From: Halomonas smyrnensis AAD6
Lineage (GTDB): Bacteria > Pseudomonadota > Gammaproteobacteria > Pseudomonadales > Halomonadaceae
Assembly: GCF_000265245.1 (NCBI RefSeq)
Contig: NZ_AJKS02000014.1
Coordinates: forward strand, 1 to 64,000
Reading direction: 5' to 3'
DNA length: 64,000 nucleotides
A program made the translations under genes and the position numbers. This document shows, in pieces, positions 55,295 to 64,000 of the stretch. The notes beneath the pieces are model-generated. The model did not search any database and was not told where the DNA came from. It saw only the letters and a list, made by a program, of their open reading frames with translations. Within the stretch, counting starts at the first letter, position 1; every line of letters begins with the position of its first letter.

Positions 55295-55936
55295 TCATGC
55301 CTTCTGCAGCAATACGACGTCGCCCGCCGGGAAGCTCACCGTCAGCTGCCAGCGCTCGGCGAGCCAGCGAAAGCTCGCCTCGTCGAAGAAGCAGACGTGG
55401 GTCGGATCGAGGATGTAGTGCCAGCCGGCGAAGGCCTCCACGCCTGGCGGCACCCGCTTGGTCATCAGCCCCAGCCAGCCACCGGGCGCCAGCAGACCGA
55501 GCAGGCGCTCGAGCTCGGCCCCGGGCGCGAACAGGTGCTCGACCACCTCGGTGGAGGTGATGAAATCGTAGCTGCGCTCGAGCGCCGCCGCGTCCGGCGC
55601 GTAGAAGGCGTCATAGATCGCCATCGGGTGGCCGGCCTCCTCGAACATCACCGACAGCGTCGGCCCCGGGCCGGCGCCGAAGTCGAGCCCGCGGGCGCCG
55701 GGCGAGAGCTTCGCCGCCAGCGGCTCGAACAGCCGCGACAGGAAGCGACGATAGCCGGGGTCGTCGGGGGAGTTCTGGTGCTGGTCGTAGACCGCCTTCT
55801 CCTCCGCCGGCCCGAGGCGCTGATGGGCCGGCACGAACACCAGGGCGCAACGTCGGCAGCGGCGATAGTCGCGCCGCGCATCGCGATGGTAGGGCGCGTG
55901 GTCGGTGGATGCGCATAGCGGACAGGTCGGCATCAT
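55295..55936 (-). CDS. class I SAM methyltransferase with N-terminal zinc ribbon
   Basis: A 213-residue protein. Four Cys (CPLC at 5-8 and CRRC further on) form a zinc ribbon, followed by a Methyltransf_23-like domain with SAM motif GLDFGAGPGPTLSVMFEE and post-motif ITSTEVVEHLFAPGAEL. The last part contains HYILDPTHVCFFDEASFRWL, typical of this branch. The substrate is unknown. The ATG at 55936 is the more likely of two neighbouring ATG codons; a GTG at 55960 would collide with the ribosome site of the divergent gene. Confidence 0.82.
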   Translation of the reverse strand: MMPTCPLCASTDHAPYHRDARRDYRRCRRCALVFVPAHQRLGPAEEKAVYDQHQNSPDDPGYRRFLSRLFEPLAAKLSPGARGLDFGAGPGPTLSVMFEEAGHPMAIYDAFYAPDAAALERSYDFITSTEVVEHLFAPGAELERLLGLLAPGGWLGLMTKRVPPGVEAFAGWHYILDPTHVCFFDEASFRWLAERWQLTVSFPAGDVVLLQKA

Positions 55937-55975
55937 CGTATTCTCTGTGGCAGGACTCACTTTCAGGAGGCATGC

Positions 55976-56356
55976 ATGCTGTCAGGTCTGGACCACCTGG
56001 TCATCACCGTGACCGATATTCCCCGCGCCGTGGACTTCTACACCCGGGTACTGGGGCTGGACGTCCGCTATCGCGATCAGGAGCGCGTGGACCTGATGCT
56101 CGGCGACATGGCCCTGCGCCTGCACTGGACCGCCACCGATATCCAGCCCCGGGCCGCCACGCCCACCCCGGGCAGCCTCGATCTGTGCCTGCGCAGCCAG
56201 CTGCCCCTCGACGAGGTCCAGCGCCACCTCGAGGCGCTCTCCATCGAGGTCGAGCTGGGGCCGGTCAGCCGCCAGGGCGCCATCGGCGAGATCGAGTCGC
56301 TCTACCTGCGCGACCCGGACGGCAACCTGCTCGAGATCAGCCGCCCCAGGCGCTGA
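55976..56356 (+). CDS. VOC-family (glyoxalase/bleomycin-resistance fold) protein
   Basis: A 126-residue metal-binding fold protein: GLDHLVITVTDIPRAVDFYT gives the first metal His, LRLHWTATDIQ the mid segment, and YLRDPDGNLLEI the last metal Glu. This is the length of virulence/biodegradation-type VOC enzymes and lactoylglutathione lyase relatives. The substrate is not predictable. An AGGAGG ribosome site precedes the ATG. Confidence 0.85.
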   Translation: MLSGLDHLVITVTDIPRAVDFYTRVLGLDVRYRDQERVDLMLGDMALRLHWTATDIQPRAATPTPGSLDLCLRSQLPLDEVQRHLEALSIEVELGPVSRQGAIGEIESLYLRDPDGNLLEISRPRR

Positions 56357-56413
56357 GGGATCGGGCCACATCGCCGAAGGCGCCCCGACCCGGCGGGTGC
56401 CGATGCCGGGCGT

Positions 56414-56479
56414 AGGCTTTTACCCATCTGGCCGAAGGCTTTTCCCAATCTGGCCGAAGGCTCTTGCCGGCGTCTCCGA
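56414..56479. repeat. three 22-bp direct repeats upstream of a small membrane protein gene
   Basis: Three adjacent 22-bp units (56414-56435, 56436-56457, 56458-56479), each starting AGGCT and ending CCGA. Units 1 and 2 are almost identical (AGGCTTTT...CTGGCCGA); unit 3 is diverged. They lie 74 bases before the DUF4870-like gene, in the right place for repeated regulator sites. Confidence 0.6.
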
Positions 56480-56552
56480 TGGCATACGGTGGCATCGCCA
56501 ACGCAGGCCAGTATCATGAGCAACACGCTATTCACCCTTTCAAGGACGACCG

Positions 56553-56933
56553 ATGAACGAGCATGACCCCGCGCGCCACGACGCCGTCGTCGCCGACGAC
56601 GCCCGCACCCCCGACACCACCATGGCCATGGTCGTCTATGCCCTCTACCTGGCCAGCTTCGTGGTCGGCTTCACCGGCATCATCGGCGTGGTGATCGCCT
56701 ACATCTATCGCGGCAAGGGCCCGTCCTGGCTCGACGAACACTACCGCTACCAGATCCGCACCTTCTGGATCGGCCTGGTCTACGCCCTCGTCGCCTCGCT
56801 GCTGACCCTGGTCGTGATCGGCTTCCCGCTGCTGATCGCGCTGGCGGTGTGGATGATCATCCGCTGCGTCAAGGGCTTCAAGGGCCTGCAGGAGAAGCGC
56901 GCCCCCGACAACGTCGACACCTGGCTGATCTGA
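56553..56933 (+). CDS. small DUF4870-like inner-membrane protein
   Basis: A 126-residue protein with an acidic N-terminus, then three hydrophobic segments (about 25-52, 70-95 and 83-108): MAMVVYALYLASFVVGFTGI, TFWIGLVYALVASLLTLVVI. The motif YRGKGPSWLDEHYRYQIRTF between the first two helices is typical of DUF4870/YtxH-neighbour proteins that share the LxxHYRYQ sequence. The function is unknown. The stop at 56931-56933 is 3 bases before the next gene, so they are likely co-transcribed. Confidence 0.75.
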   Translation: MNEHDPARHDAVVADDARTPDTTMAMVVYALYLASFVVGFTGIIGVVIAYIYRGKGPSWLDEHYRYQIRTFWIGLVYALVASLLTLVVIGFPLLIALAVWMIIRCVKGFKGLQEKRAPDNVDTWLI

Positions 56934-56936
56934 TCC

Positions 56937-57869
56937 ATGGCCGACACGCAACACACCCCGGGGCGCCTTCAGGCGCGGCTGATCGCCGGCCTGTGGCGCG
57001 CCCTCGCCGACTGGCGACCGGCCTCGCTGTGGCGCCTCGCGCGCATGACCGGCCCGCTGGTGCAGCTCGGCAGCCGGCGCGAGCGCCGGGTGACCCGCAT
57101 CAACCTGGCCCAGGCCTATCCCGACTGCCCCGAAGGCGAACGCCGCCGCCTGGCGCGGCGCAGCCTGGTGCACTCCAGCGCCACCATGCTCGAGCTGGGC
57201 CTGGCCTGGATGGGCGAGCCGGACCGGGTCGAGGCCAGCATTCTCGAGGTCCATGGCCGCGAGCTGCTCGACGAGGCCCGCGCCGAGGGGCGCGGCGTCA
57301 TCGTGCTGGCGCCCCACTTCGGCAACTGGGAGGTGCTCAACTTCTGGCTGTCCGGGCACTTCCCCTTCACCGCCATGTACGAGCCGCCCAAGCTCGCCCC
57401 ACTGGACCCGATCATCCGCGGCGGCCGCGAGCGGCGCGGCGCCGAACTGGTGCCGACCAACCCGCGCGGCGTGGCGGCGCTGCTCAAGGCGCTCAAGCGC
57501 GGCGAGACGGTAGGCATCCTGCCGGACCAGACGCCGAGCTGGGGCAGCGGCGTGTTCGCGCCCTTCTTCGGCCGCCAGGCCTACACCGCCACCCTGCTGC
57601 CCAAGCTGGTGGCCCGCACCGAGGCGCGGGTGGTCACCGGCGTGGCCAGGCGCGTGCGCGGCCGCGGCTTCGCGCTGCACTTCCTGGCCGCCGACGAACG
57701 CGTCTACTCGAGCGACGAGACCACCTCGGCGGCCGGGGTGAACGCCTGCGTGGAGGCCGCCATCGCCCTGGACCCGGTCCAGTACCAGTGGGAATACAAG
57801 CGCTATCGCAAGACCCCCGAGGAGCTCGAGGGCCGCGCCGACTGGAAGCGCTTCCGCGTCTACAAGTAA
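56937..57869 (+). CDS. LpxL/HtrB-family lipid A acyltransferase
   Basis: A 310-residue lysophospholipid-acyltransferase-fold enzyme. The catalytic HX4(D/E) motif is APHFGNWEVLNFWL, and later motifs GILPDQTPSWGSGVFAPFFG and PVQYQWEYKRYRK are diagnostic of LpxL/LpxM. An N-terminal membrane segment is weak. It likely adds a secondary acyl chain to Kdo-lipid A on the inner membrane. It begins 3 bases after the small membrane protein gene. A hairpin follows. Confidence 0.9.
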   Translation: MADTQHTPGRLQARLIAGLWRALADWRPASLWRLARMTGPLVQLGSRRERRVTRINLAQAYPDCPEGERRRLARRSLVHSSATMLELGLAWMGEPDRVEASILEVHGRELLDEARAEGRGVIVLAPHFGNWEVLNFWLSGHFPFTAMYEPPKLAPLDPIIRGGRERRGAELVPTNPRGVAALLKALKRGETVGILPDQTPSWGSGVFAPFFGRQAYTATLLPKLVARTEARVVTGVARRVRGRGFALHFLAADERVYSSDETTSAAGVNACVEAAIALDPVQYQWEYKRYRKTPEELEGRADWKRFRVYK

Positions 57870-57877
57870 CCCCTTCG

Positions 57878-57908
57878 GCGCCGCGGGACGGAACCATCCC
57901 GGCGGCGC
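57878..57908 (+). terminator. hairpin after the LpxL-like gene
   Basis: GCGCCGC (57878-57884) and GCGGCGC (57902-57908) form a stem extended inward with one bulge. No T run follows. Confidence 0.4.
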
Positions 57909-58017
57909 ACTGACCAACCCCGGTACGCTTTCACGATAACGATACCCATAACACGACAAGACCCCCTGGACCGGCTCGCGCAGGGAATGCCGGCGGGATT
58001 CCAAGGAGAGTCACCTC

Positions 58018-59574
58018 ATGACATCGCTGTTCCGTTTGCTGGCCCTCTCGCTGGGGACGACGCTGGCCATGGAGGCCAGCGCCGAACCCGCCGCCGAGCA
58101 GGGGCTGTTCGACCGCGTCACCGACCGCGCCGAGCGTCTGGCCGACGCGCCCTATGAGGCGCCGGATGCCGACCTGCCACCGGCGCTGACCGAGCTCGAC
58201 TACGACGCCTATCGCCAGATCCGCTTCCGCCCCGACCGGGCCGTCTGGCACGACGACGGGCTGTTCGAGGTCCAGCTGTTCCATCCCGGCTTCCTCTACG
58301 ACCAGCCGGTCGCGCTCAACCTGGTCAACGGGGACGGCGAGGTCAGCCCGCTGCCCTTCGACCCGTCGCGCTTCCGCTACGACGACGAGGCCGCCGGGCT
58401 GGCCGATCTCGACGCCGAGGCCCTCGGCGATCTCGGCTACGCCGGCTTCCGCCTGCACTACCCGCTGAACAGCGGCGACTACCGCGACGAGTTCATGGTG
58501 TTTCTCGGCGCCTCCTATTTCCGCATGATCGGCCGCGATCAAGGCTACGGCCTCTCGAGCCGCGGGCTGGCCATCGACACCGGCGCGCCCCGCGGCGAGG
58601 AGTTCCCCGCCTTTCGCGAGTTCTGGCTGGTCGAGCCCGGCCCCGAGGACACGCACCTGACGGTCTACGCCCTGCTCGACAGCCCCTCCCTCTCCGGCGC
58701 CTACCGCTTCGAGATCGCCCCCGGCGAGCCGACCACGGTCGAGACCGAGGCGCGGCTGTTCGCCCGCGAGGACGTGGCCAAGCTCGGCATCGCGCCGCTG
58801 ACCAGCATGTACATGCACGGCGGGCTCGGCGAGTACCCGGCGGACGACTATCGCCCGCGGGTCCACGACTCCAGCGGCCTGGCCATGCAGACCGGCGACG
58901 GCGAACGCATCTGGCGCCCGCTGAGCAATCCCGCGACGCTGCACCTGTCGAGCCTGCAGGACGCCTCGCCCCGGGGCTTCGGGCTGATCCAGCGGCCGCG
59001 CCGGTTCGAGGCCTACCTCGATGCCGAGGCCCGCTACGAGACGCGCCCCAGCGAATGGGTCACGCCGCTGGGCGACTGGGGCCAGGGCCGCGTCGAGCTG
59101 GTCGAGATCCCTTCCGACAGCGAGGCCAACGACAACATCACCGCCTACTGGATCCCCGAGCAGCCGCTCGAGGCCGGCCAGTCGCGGACCTTCCGCTACC
59201 GGCTGAGCACCCTCGGCGCCACGCCGCCCGAACAGCGGCTCGGCCATGTGCTGCGCTCGCGTCAGGGCTGGGGCGCCACGCCGGGGCAGGACGATCCGCC
59301 GCCCGAGAGCCAGCGCGTCTTCATCGTCGACTTCCAGGGGCCCGCGCTCGACGGCCTCGAGGCCGACCAGGCGGTGGAGCCGCACCTGACCACCTCCAGC
59401 GGCGAGCTGATCGAGCCCCGCGTCCAGCGCCTGCCCGACGGCACCTGGCGCGCCAGCTTCCGCCTCGCGCCGGAGGACGGCACGCCGGCCGACATGCGCC
59501 TGGCCCTGACCCTGCACGGCGAGCCGCTGACCGAAACCTGGAACTATGTCTGGTATCCCGATGAGCGCCGCTGA
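58018..59574 (+). CDS. opgG: glucan biosynthesis protein G (periplasmic)
   Basis: A 518-residue periplasmic protein of the MdoG family. A signal peptide (LFRLLALSLGTTLAMEASA) is followed by DYDAYRQIRFRPDRAVWHDD, FMVFLGASYFRMIGRDQGYG, GLSSRGLAIDTGAPRGEEFP and WRPLSNPATLHLSSL, all family-typical. OpgG modifies or branches osmoregulated periplasmic glucans made by OpgH. The gene overlaps opgH, so they form one operon. The AAGGAGA ribosome site is clear. Such glucans respond to low external osmolarity, sensible for a halotolerant bacterium. Confidence 0.95.
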   Translation: MTSLFRLLALSLGTTLAMEASAEPAAEQGLFDRVTDRAERLADAPYEAPDADLPPALTELDYDAYRQIRFRPDRAVWHDDGLFEVQLFHPGFLYDQPVALNLVNGDGEVSPLPFDPSRFRYDDEAAGLADLDAEALGDLGYAGFRLHYPLNSGDYRDEFMVFLGASYFRMIGRDQGYGLSSRGLAIDTGAPRGEEFPAFREFWLVEPGPEDTHLTVYALLDSPSLSGAYRFEIAPGEPTTVETEARLFAREDVAKLGIAPLTSMYMHGGLGEYPADDYRPRVHDSSGLAMQTGDGERIWRPLSNPATLHLSSLQDASPRGFGLIQRPRRFEAYLDAEARYETRPSEWVTPLGDWGQGRVELVEIPSDSEANDNITAYWIPEQPLEAGQSRTFRYRLSTLGATPPEQRLGHVLRSRQGWGATPGQDDPPPESQRVFIVDFQGPALDGLEADQAVEPHLTTSSGELIEPRVQRLPDGTWRASFRLAPEDGTPADMRLALTLHGEPLTETWNYVWYPDERR

Positions 59575-61474
59575 TTGCCGCAACGCCGCGGCGCCCATTC
59601 CCTGGCGCCGCACCCGCCGCTGGGCCGTCGCCCTGCTGATCGCCGCCACCACCGCCCTCGGCGTGTGGACCATGTTCCGCATCCTCCACGTCGGCGGCCT
59701 GACCCCTCTGGAGCTGGCGGTCATGGCGCTGTTCGCGGTGACCTTCGGCTGGATCGCCGTGGCCTTCTGGAGCGGGCTGATCGGCTTCACCCTGAGCCTC
59801 GCCGGCCGCGACCCGCTGAGCCTGGCCAGGGCCGGCTCGCCCCGGCCGCCCGACGACGCCCGCTCGCGCACCGCCCTGGTGATGCCGATCCACAACGAGG
59901 ACGTCGAGCGGGTCGCCGCGGGTCTGGAGGCGACCTGCCGGGACCTGCCGCCGATCTCCGAACGCCGGCACATCGAGGCCTTCGTGCTCAGCGACAGCAC
60001 CGACGAGGCCGTGGTGGCCGAGGAGAAGGCCGTCATGGCCGCGCTGCAGCGGCGGCTGGCCGGCCACTGCCGGCTGCACTACCGCCATCGCGACAGCAAC
60101 GCCGGCCGCAAGGCCGGCAACCTCGGCGACTTCTGCCAGCGCTGGGGGCAGCGCTACGACTTCATGCTGGTGCTCGACGCCGACAGCGTGATGAGCGGCG
60201 ATACCGTGCATGAGCTGATCGCCCAGATGGAGGCCAATCCGCGCCTCGGGCTGCTGCAGACGGTGCCGATCCCCGTGCGCCAGGACAGCCTGTTCGGCCG
60301 TGCCAACCAGTTCGCGGCCGCGGTCTACTCGCCGATGCTGGCCGCCGGCCTGAGCTTCTGGCAGTCCGACGCCGCCAACTACTTCGGCCACAACGCCATC
60401 CTGCGCGTGGCGCCCTTCATTCGGCATGCCGGCCTGCCCGAGCTGCCCGGACGCCCGCCGCTGGGCGGCGACATCCTCAGCCACGACTTCGTCGAGGCCG
60501 CGCTGCTGCGGCGCGCCGGCTGGGAGGTGCGCATGCGCACCGACCTCGGCGGCAGCTTCGAGGAGATGCCGAGCCATATCCTCGACTACGCCAAGCGCGA
60601 CCGCCGCTGGGTCCAGGGCAACCTGCAGCACCTGCGCCTGCTCGGCGCCGGCGGCCTGCACCTGGTCAGCCGGGTGCACTTCCTGTGCGGCGCCCTGGCC
60701 TACCTGTCGTCGCTGATCTGGCTGGCGATCCTCGTGGTCAGCACCGCCGATGCCCTGCTGCGTGCCCTGATCGCGCCCAACTTCTTCACCTCCGACGCCC
60801 AGCTTTTCCCGGACTGGCCGATCGCCCCGCCCAACCTGATCATGCCGCTGCTCGGCGGCACCCTGGCGATGCTGCTGATGCCCAAGCTGCTGGGTGTCGT
60901 GCTGGCCCTGTGCCGGGCGCCGTCCCGCTACGGCGGACGCGGCAGGCTGGTCGCCAGCGCCCTGCTGGAGGCGCTGTTCGCGATGCTGATCGCGCCGCTG
61001 ATGATGGTCTTCCACAGCCGCTTCGTGATCGAAGTCTTCAGCGGCCGCACCGTGGCCTGGAACCCCCAGTCACGCGAGGGACGCGCCCTGCCCTGGCGCG
61101 AGGCGCTGCGCCACACCTGGCCGGGCAGCCTGATCGGCCTCTGCTGGGCGGGCGTGACCTGGTGGGCCACGCCGACCTTCTTCTGGTGGCTGACGCCGGT
61201 GTGGTTAGGGCTGCTGCTGGCCGCGCCGCTGGTGCGCTGGAGCAGCAGCCTGACGATCGGGCGTGGCCTGCGCCGGCGCGGCCTGCTGCTGGTGCCCGGC
61301 GAGACCGCCCCGCCGGCGGTGCTCGAGGCCGAGCCGGCGCCGCTGGATCTCGAGCCCGCCGACGAGCCCGCCGCCCCCCCGGCCGAGCGGCCCTGCGAGA
61401 TGCCGATACAGTCCTTCGGCAGCGACTGGGCGCGGTCGGCGAGTGCCGAGGCCCGCGCCGTCCAGGGCGAATGA
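59546..61474 (+). CDS. opgH: glucan biosynthesis glucosyltransferase H
   Basis: A 642-residue inner-membrane GT2 enzyme that polymerises glucose for periplasmic glucans. TM helices lie near 30-80 and 385-560. The catalytic domain has LVMPIHNEDVERV, FMLVLDADSVMSGDTV (DxD), GHNAILRVAPFI and the QXXRW-type RRWVQGNLQHLRLL. It is shorter than E. coli OpgH (847) mainly at the N-terminus. The start is uncertain between 59546 and 59561, both inside opgG; either way the two genes overlap. The C-terminus has a proline/glutamate-rich tail. Confidence 0.94.
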   Translation: MSGIPMSAADCRNAAAPIPWRRTRRWAVALLIAATTALGVWTMFRILHVGGLTPLELAVMALFAVTFGWIAVAFWSGLIGFTLSLAGRDPLSLARAGSPRPPDDARSRTALVMPIHNEDVERVAAGLEATCRDLPPISERRHIEAFVLSDSTDEAVVAEEKAVMAALQRRLAGHCRLHYRHRDSNAGRKAGNLGDFCQRWGQRYDFMLVLDADSVMSGDTVHELIAQMEANPRLGLLQTVPIPVRQDSLFGRANQFAAAVYSPMLAAGLSFWQSDAANYFGHNAILRVAPFIRHAGLPELPGRPPLGGDILSHDFVEAALLRRAGWEVRMRTDLGGSFEEMPSHILDYAKRDRRWVQGNLQHLRLLGAGGLHLVSRVHFLCGALAYLSSLIWLAILVVSTADALLRALIAPNFFTSDAQLFPDWPIAPPNLIMPLLGGTLAMLLMPKLLGVVLALCRAPSRYGGRGRLVASALLEALFAMLIAPLMMVFHSRFVIEVFSGRTVAWNPQSREGRALPWREALRHTWPGSLIGLCWAGVTWWATPTFFWWLTPVWLGLLLAAPLVRWSSSLTIGRGLRRRGLLLVPGETAPPAVLEAEPAPLDLEPADEPAAPPAERPCEMPIQSFGSDWARSASAEARAVQGE

Positions 61475-61502
61475 CCGTCACGCTGCCGTCGCACGGTGGC
61501 CG

Positions 61503-61529
61503 GGGCGACGACAGGGATGTTCGTCGCCC
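61503..61529 (+). terminator. hairpin after opgH
   Basis: A perfect 9-bp stem GGGCGACGA/TCGTCGCCC with a 9-base loop, about 28 bases after the opgH stop and before the TPP riboswitch. No T run, so its terminator role is uncertain. Confidence 0.4.
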
Positions 61530-61554
61530 GCCAAGCTGCTAGACTCGGCCCATT

Positions 61555-61702
61555 CGCTTGACGGGGTGCCGGTGGAACCGGCTGAGATGGCGCAGGCTCG
61601 CGCTCGACAACGCTCGAGACAGCCCCCAGCGCTGGTCCCGTGGAACCTGATCCGGGTGGGTGTGGCAGACGCCGCACGTGAACCGGCGTAGGGAATCAGG
61701 CG
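61555..61702 (+). promoter_or_regulatory. TPP riboswitch upstream of tenA, with enlarged L5
   Basis: The THI-element consensus is present: GGGGTGCC, GGCTGAGATGG, GAACCTGATCCGG and CGTAGGGAATCAGG, with closing stem CGCTTGA/TCAGGCG. The P5 loop, normally 4-6 bases, is about 27 bases and contains its own 7-bp hairpin (GTGTGGC-AGAC-GCCGCAC, 61660-61677). The region after it has several CCCTCC stretches that could mask the GGAGG of tenA, suggesting control at translation start; no T-run terminator is seen. Confidence 0.9.
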
Positions 61703-61802
61703 GCGGGCCGGCGCGCCCTCCTTGCGCCCGGCGCTCCCTCCCCGCTTCCGCTACGCCCGTGCGCACCCTCCGGCATTCGCTCGCATCGGAATCGGAGGCA
61801 AG

Positions 61803-62471
61803 ATGGACCGTCGCTTCAGTGATCTCACCGCCGCCTGCCAGGCCGACTGGCGCGCCTACACCGAGCACGACTTCGTCCGCGCCCTGGGCGCCGGCACGCT
61901 GGAGGCGGACGCCTTCCGCCACTACCTGCAACAGGACTACCTGTTCCTGATCCACTTCGCCCGCGCCTACGCCCTAGCCGCCTACAAGAGCCGCGACCTG
62001 GACGAGCTGCGCCAGGCCTTCGACGGCCTGAAGACCATCCTCGACGTCGAGCTGGACCTGCACCGCGGCTTCTGTCGCGACTGGGGCATCGGCGAGGACG
62101 ACCTGGCGGCGCTGCCCGAGGCCCGCGCTACCCTGGCCTACACCCGCTTCGTGCTCGACGCCGGCAGCCGCGGCGACCTGCTCGACCTGCGCGTGGCGCT
62201 GGCCCCCTGCCTGGTGGGCTACGGCGAGATCGCCAACTGGCTTCGGGCCCAGCCGTTCACCGTGCGCGGCGACGCCAACCCCTATGACGCCTGGATCGCC
62301 ATGTACCAGGGCGACGAGTTCCAGAGCGCCATGCAGGCCGAGATCGCCTGGCTGGACGCGCGCCTGGCCGAGGTGACGCCGGCACGCTTCGACCAGCTGG
62401 CGCGGCTGTTCCGCGACGCCACCCGGCTGGAGATCGACTTCTGGCAGATGGGGCTGGATCGCGCGGACTGA
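61803..62471 (+). CDS. tenA: aminopyrimidine aminohydrolase / thiaminase II
   Basis: A 222-residue all-helical enzyme that salvages thiamin by hydrolysing aminopyrimidine breakdown products to HMP. The active-site Cys is at residue 136 in LAPCLVGYGEIANWL; HYLQQDYLFLIHFARAYALA and IAMYQGDEFQSAMQ are characteristic. The late acidic residue is in LEIDFWQMGL. It is preceded by a TPP riboswitch and GGAGG, so it should be turned off when TPP is plentiful. It stands alone between opgH and thiC. Confidence 0.94.
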   Translation: MDRRFSDLTAACQADWRAYTEHDFVRALGAGTLEADAFRHYLQQDYLFLIHFARAYALAAYKSRDLDELRQAFDGLKTILDVELDLHRGFCRDWGIGEDDLAALPEARATLAYTRFVLDAGSRGDLLDLRVALAPCLVGYGEIANWLRAQPFTVRGDANPYDAWIAMYQGDEFQSAMQAEIAWLDARLAEVTPARFDQLARLFRDATRLEIDFWQMGLDRAD

Positions 62472-62487
62472 GCTCCATCTACTGACT

Positions 62488-62600
62488 GCCGAGCTTTTCC
62501 GGCGACAAGACGACGCGAGGCGCTGTGAACCCATCCCTGGGCGCTAACTTTTGCCATCCATGGCAAAAACCCTCGCTTTGTCTTGTCCCCGGCGCTCGGC
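62488..62600. repeat. 113-bp imperfect-palindrome intergenic element
   Basis: Outer arms GCCGAGC (62488-62494) and GCTCGGC (62594-62600) flank longer arms at 62499-62520 and 62571-62592 that match at 19 of 22 positions when inverted. The 50-base centre holds two hairpins: CCCA-TCCC-TGGG (62530-62541) and TTTTGCCA-TCCA-TGGCAAAA (62549-62568). The whole could fold as a three-way junction. It is non-coding and looks like a REP/MITE-type dispersed element. Confidence 0.65.
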
Positions 62601-62617
62601 TAGCACCGCGCCGGCTC

Positions 62618-62643
62618 GGCCCTTGGCCCTTGGCCCTTGGCCC
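62618..62643. repeat. heptanucleotide tandem repeat
   Basis: Unit GGCCCTT repeated 3.7 times in a row between the palindromic element and the thiC riboswitch. Confidence 0.75.
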
Positions 62644-62712
62644 ACGATAGAGAGGAAGTAGGTAGGAAGAAGAAAGGCAATGACACGGCCCGCCTAAGGG
62701 CGGGCATCACCA

Positions 62713-64000
<1,288 letters not shown>

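Overview
The window is a continuous stretch of GC-rich chromosome from a gammaproteobacterium, most likely a Halomonas-type member of the Halomonadaceae. This placement is an inference. It rests on the high GC content, the enterobacterial/pseudomonad-like RNase II, GltX, TCA-cycle and opgGH proteins, and the general gene mix. No insertion sequence, phage block, CRISPR array or rRNA is visible. About 54 protein genes, two tRNAs and two TPP riboswitches fill nearly all of the sequence.

Region by region. 1-5.9 kb: end of a YcjF-like membrane protein, two tandem universal stress proteins, an AGE-family sugar isomerase, a Cof-type HAD phosphatase and RNase II (rnb). 6.0-8.2 kb: an overlapping pair of a GT4 glycosyltransferase and a multi-TM flippase-like protein. 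8.2-13.4 kb: a type I secretion island, with an ABC exporter and HlyD adaptor divergent from a large beta-helix/RTX/CBM2-like exoprotein. 13.5-26.8 kb: the complete sdhCDAB-sucAB-lpd-sucCD TCA block on the minus strand, divergent from gltA. A terminator splits it after sdhB, and SucB carries two lipoyl domains. 27.5-29.3 kb: a tRNA-Ala/tRNA-Glu operon with a strong promoter, downstream of gltX. 29.5-34.2 kb: an SDR, a CI-like regulator with a degenerate peptidase fold, a lipoprotein, a DksA-like zinc-finger protein, dusA and an aspartoacylase-family hydrolase.

34.3-41.9 kb: an AcrR-like TetR repressor, an RND efflux pump (adaptor plus inner-membrane pump) and a TolC-like channel. Similar dyad motifs lie at all three of their promoters, which suggests one local regulon. 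42-50 kb: miscellaneous housekeeping enzymes (alpha/beta hydrolase, fructosamine-kinase family, fasciclin protein, two Nudix enzymes, 2OG dioxygenase, MOSC protein, racemase, EamA exporter). 50-53.6 kb: three fatty-acyl-CoA enzymes (enoyl-CoA hydratase, 3-hydroxyacyl-CoA dehydrogenase, acyl-CoA dehydrogenase). 53.7-57.9 kb: a YcaD-like MFS transporter, methyltransferase, VOC protein, small membrane protein and LpxL-like acyltransferase. 58-61.5 kb: opgGH for osmoregulated periplasmic glucans, fitting an organism that copes with changing osmolarity. 61.5-64 kb: two thiamine genes, tenA and the start of thiC, each behind its own TPP riboswitch.

The signals most worth following up are the shared operator motif of the efflux regulon, the enlarged L5 loop of the tenA riboswitch, a 113-bp multi-armed intergenic palindrome, the exoprotein with its AT-rich promoter region, and the structured non-coding gap between gltA and the tRNAs.
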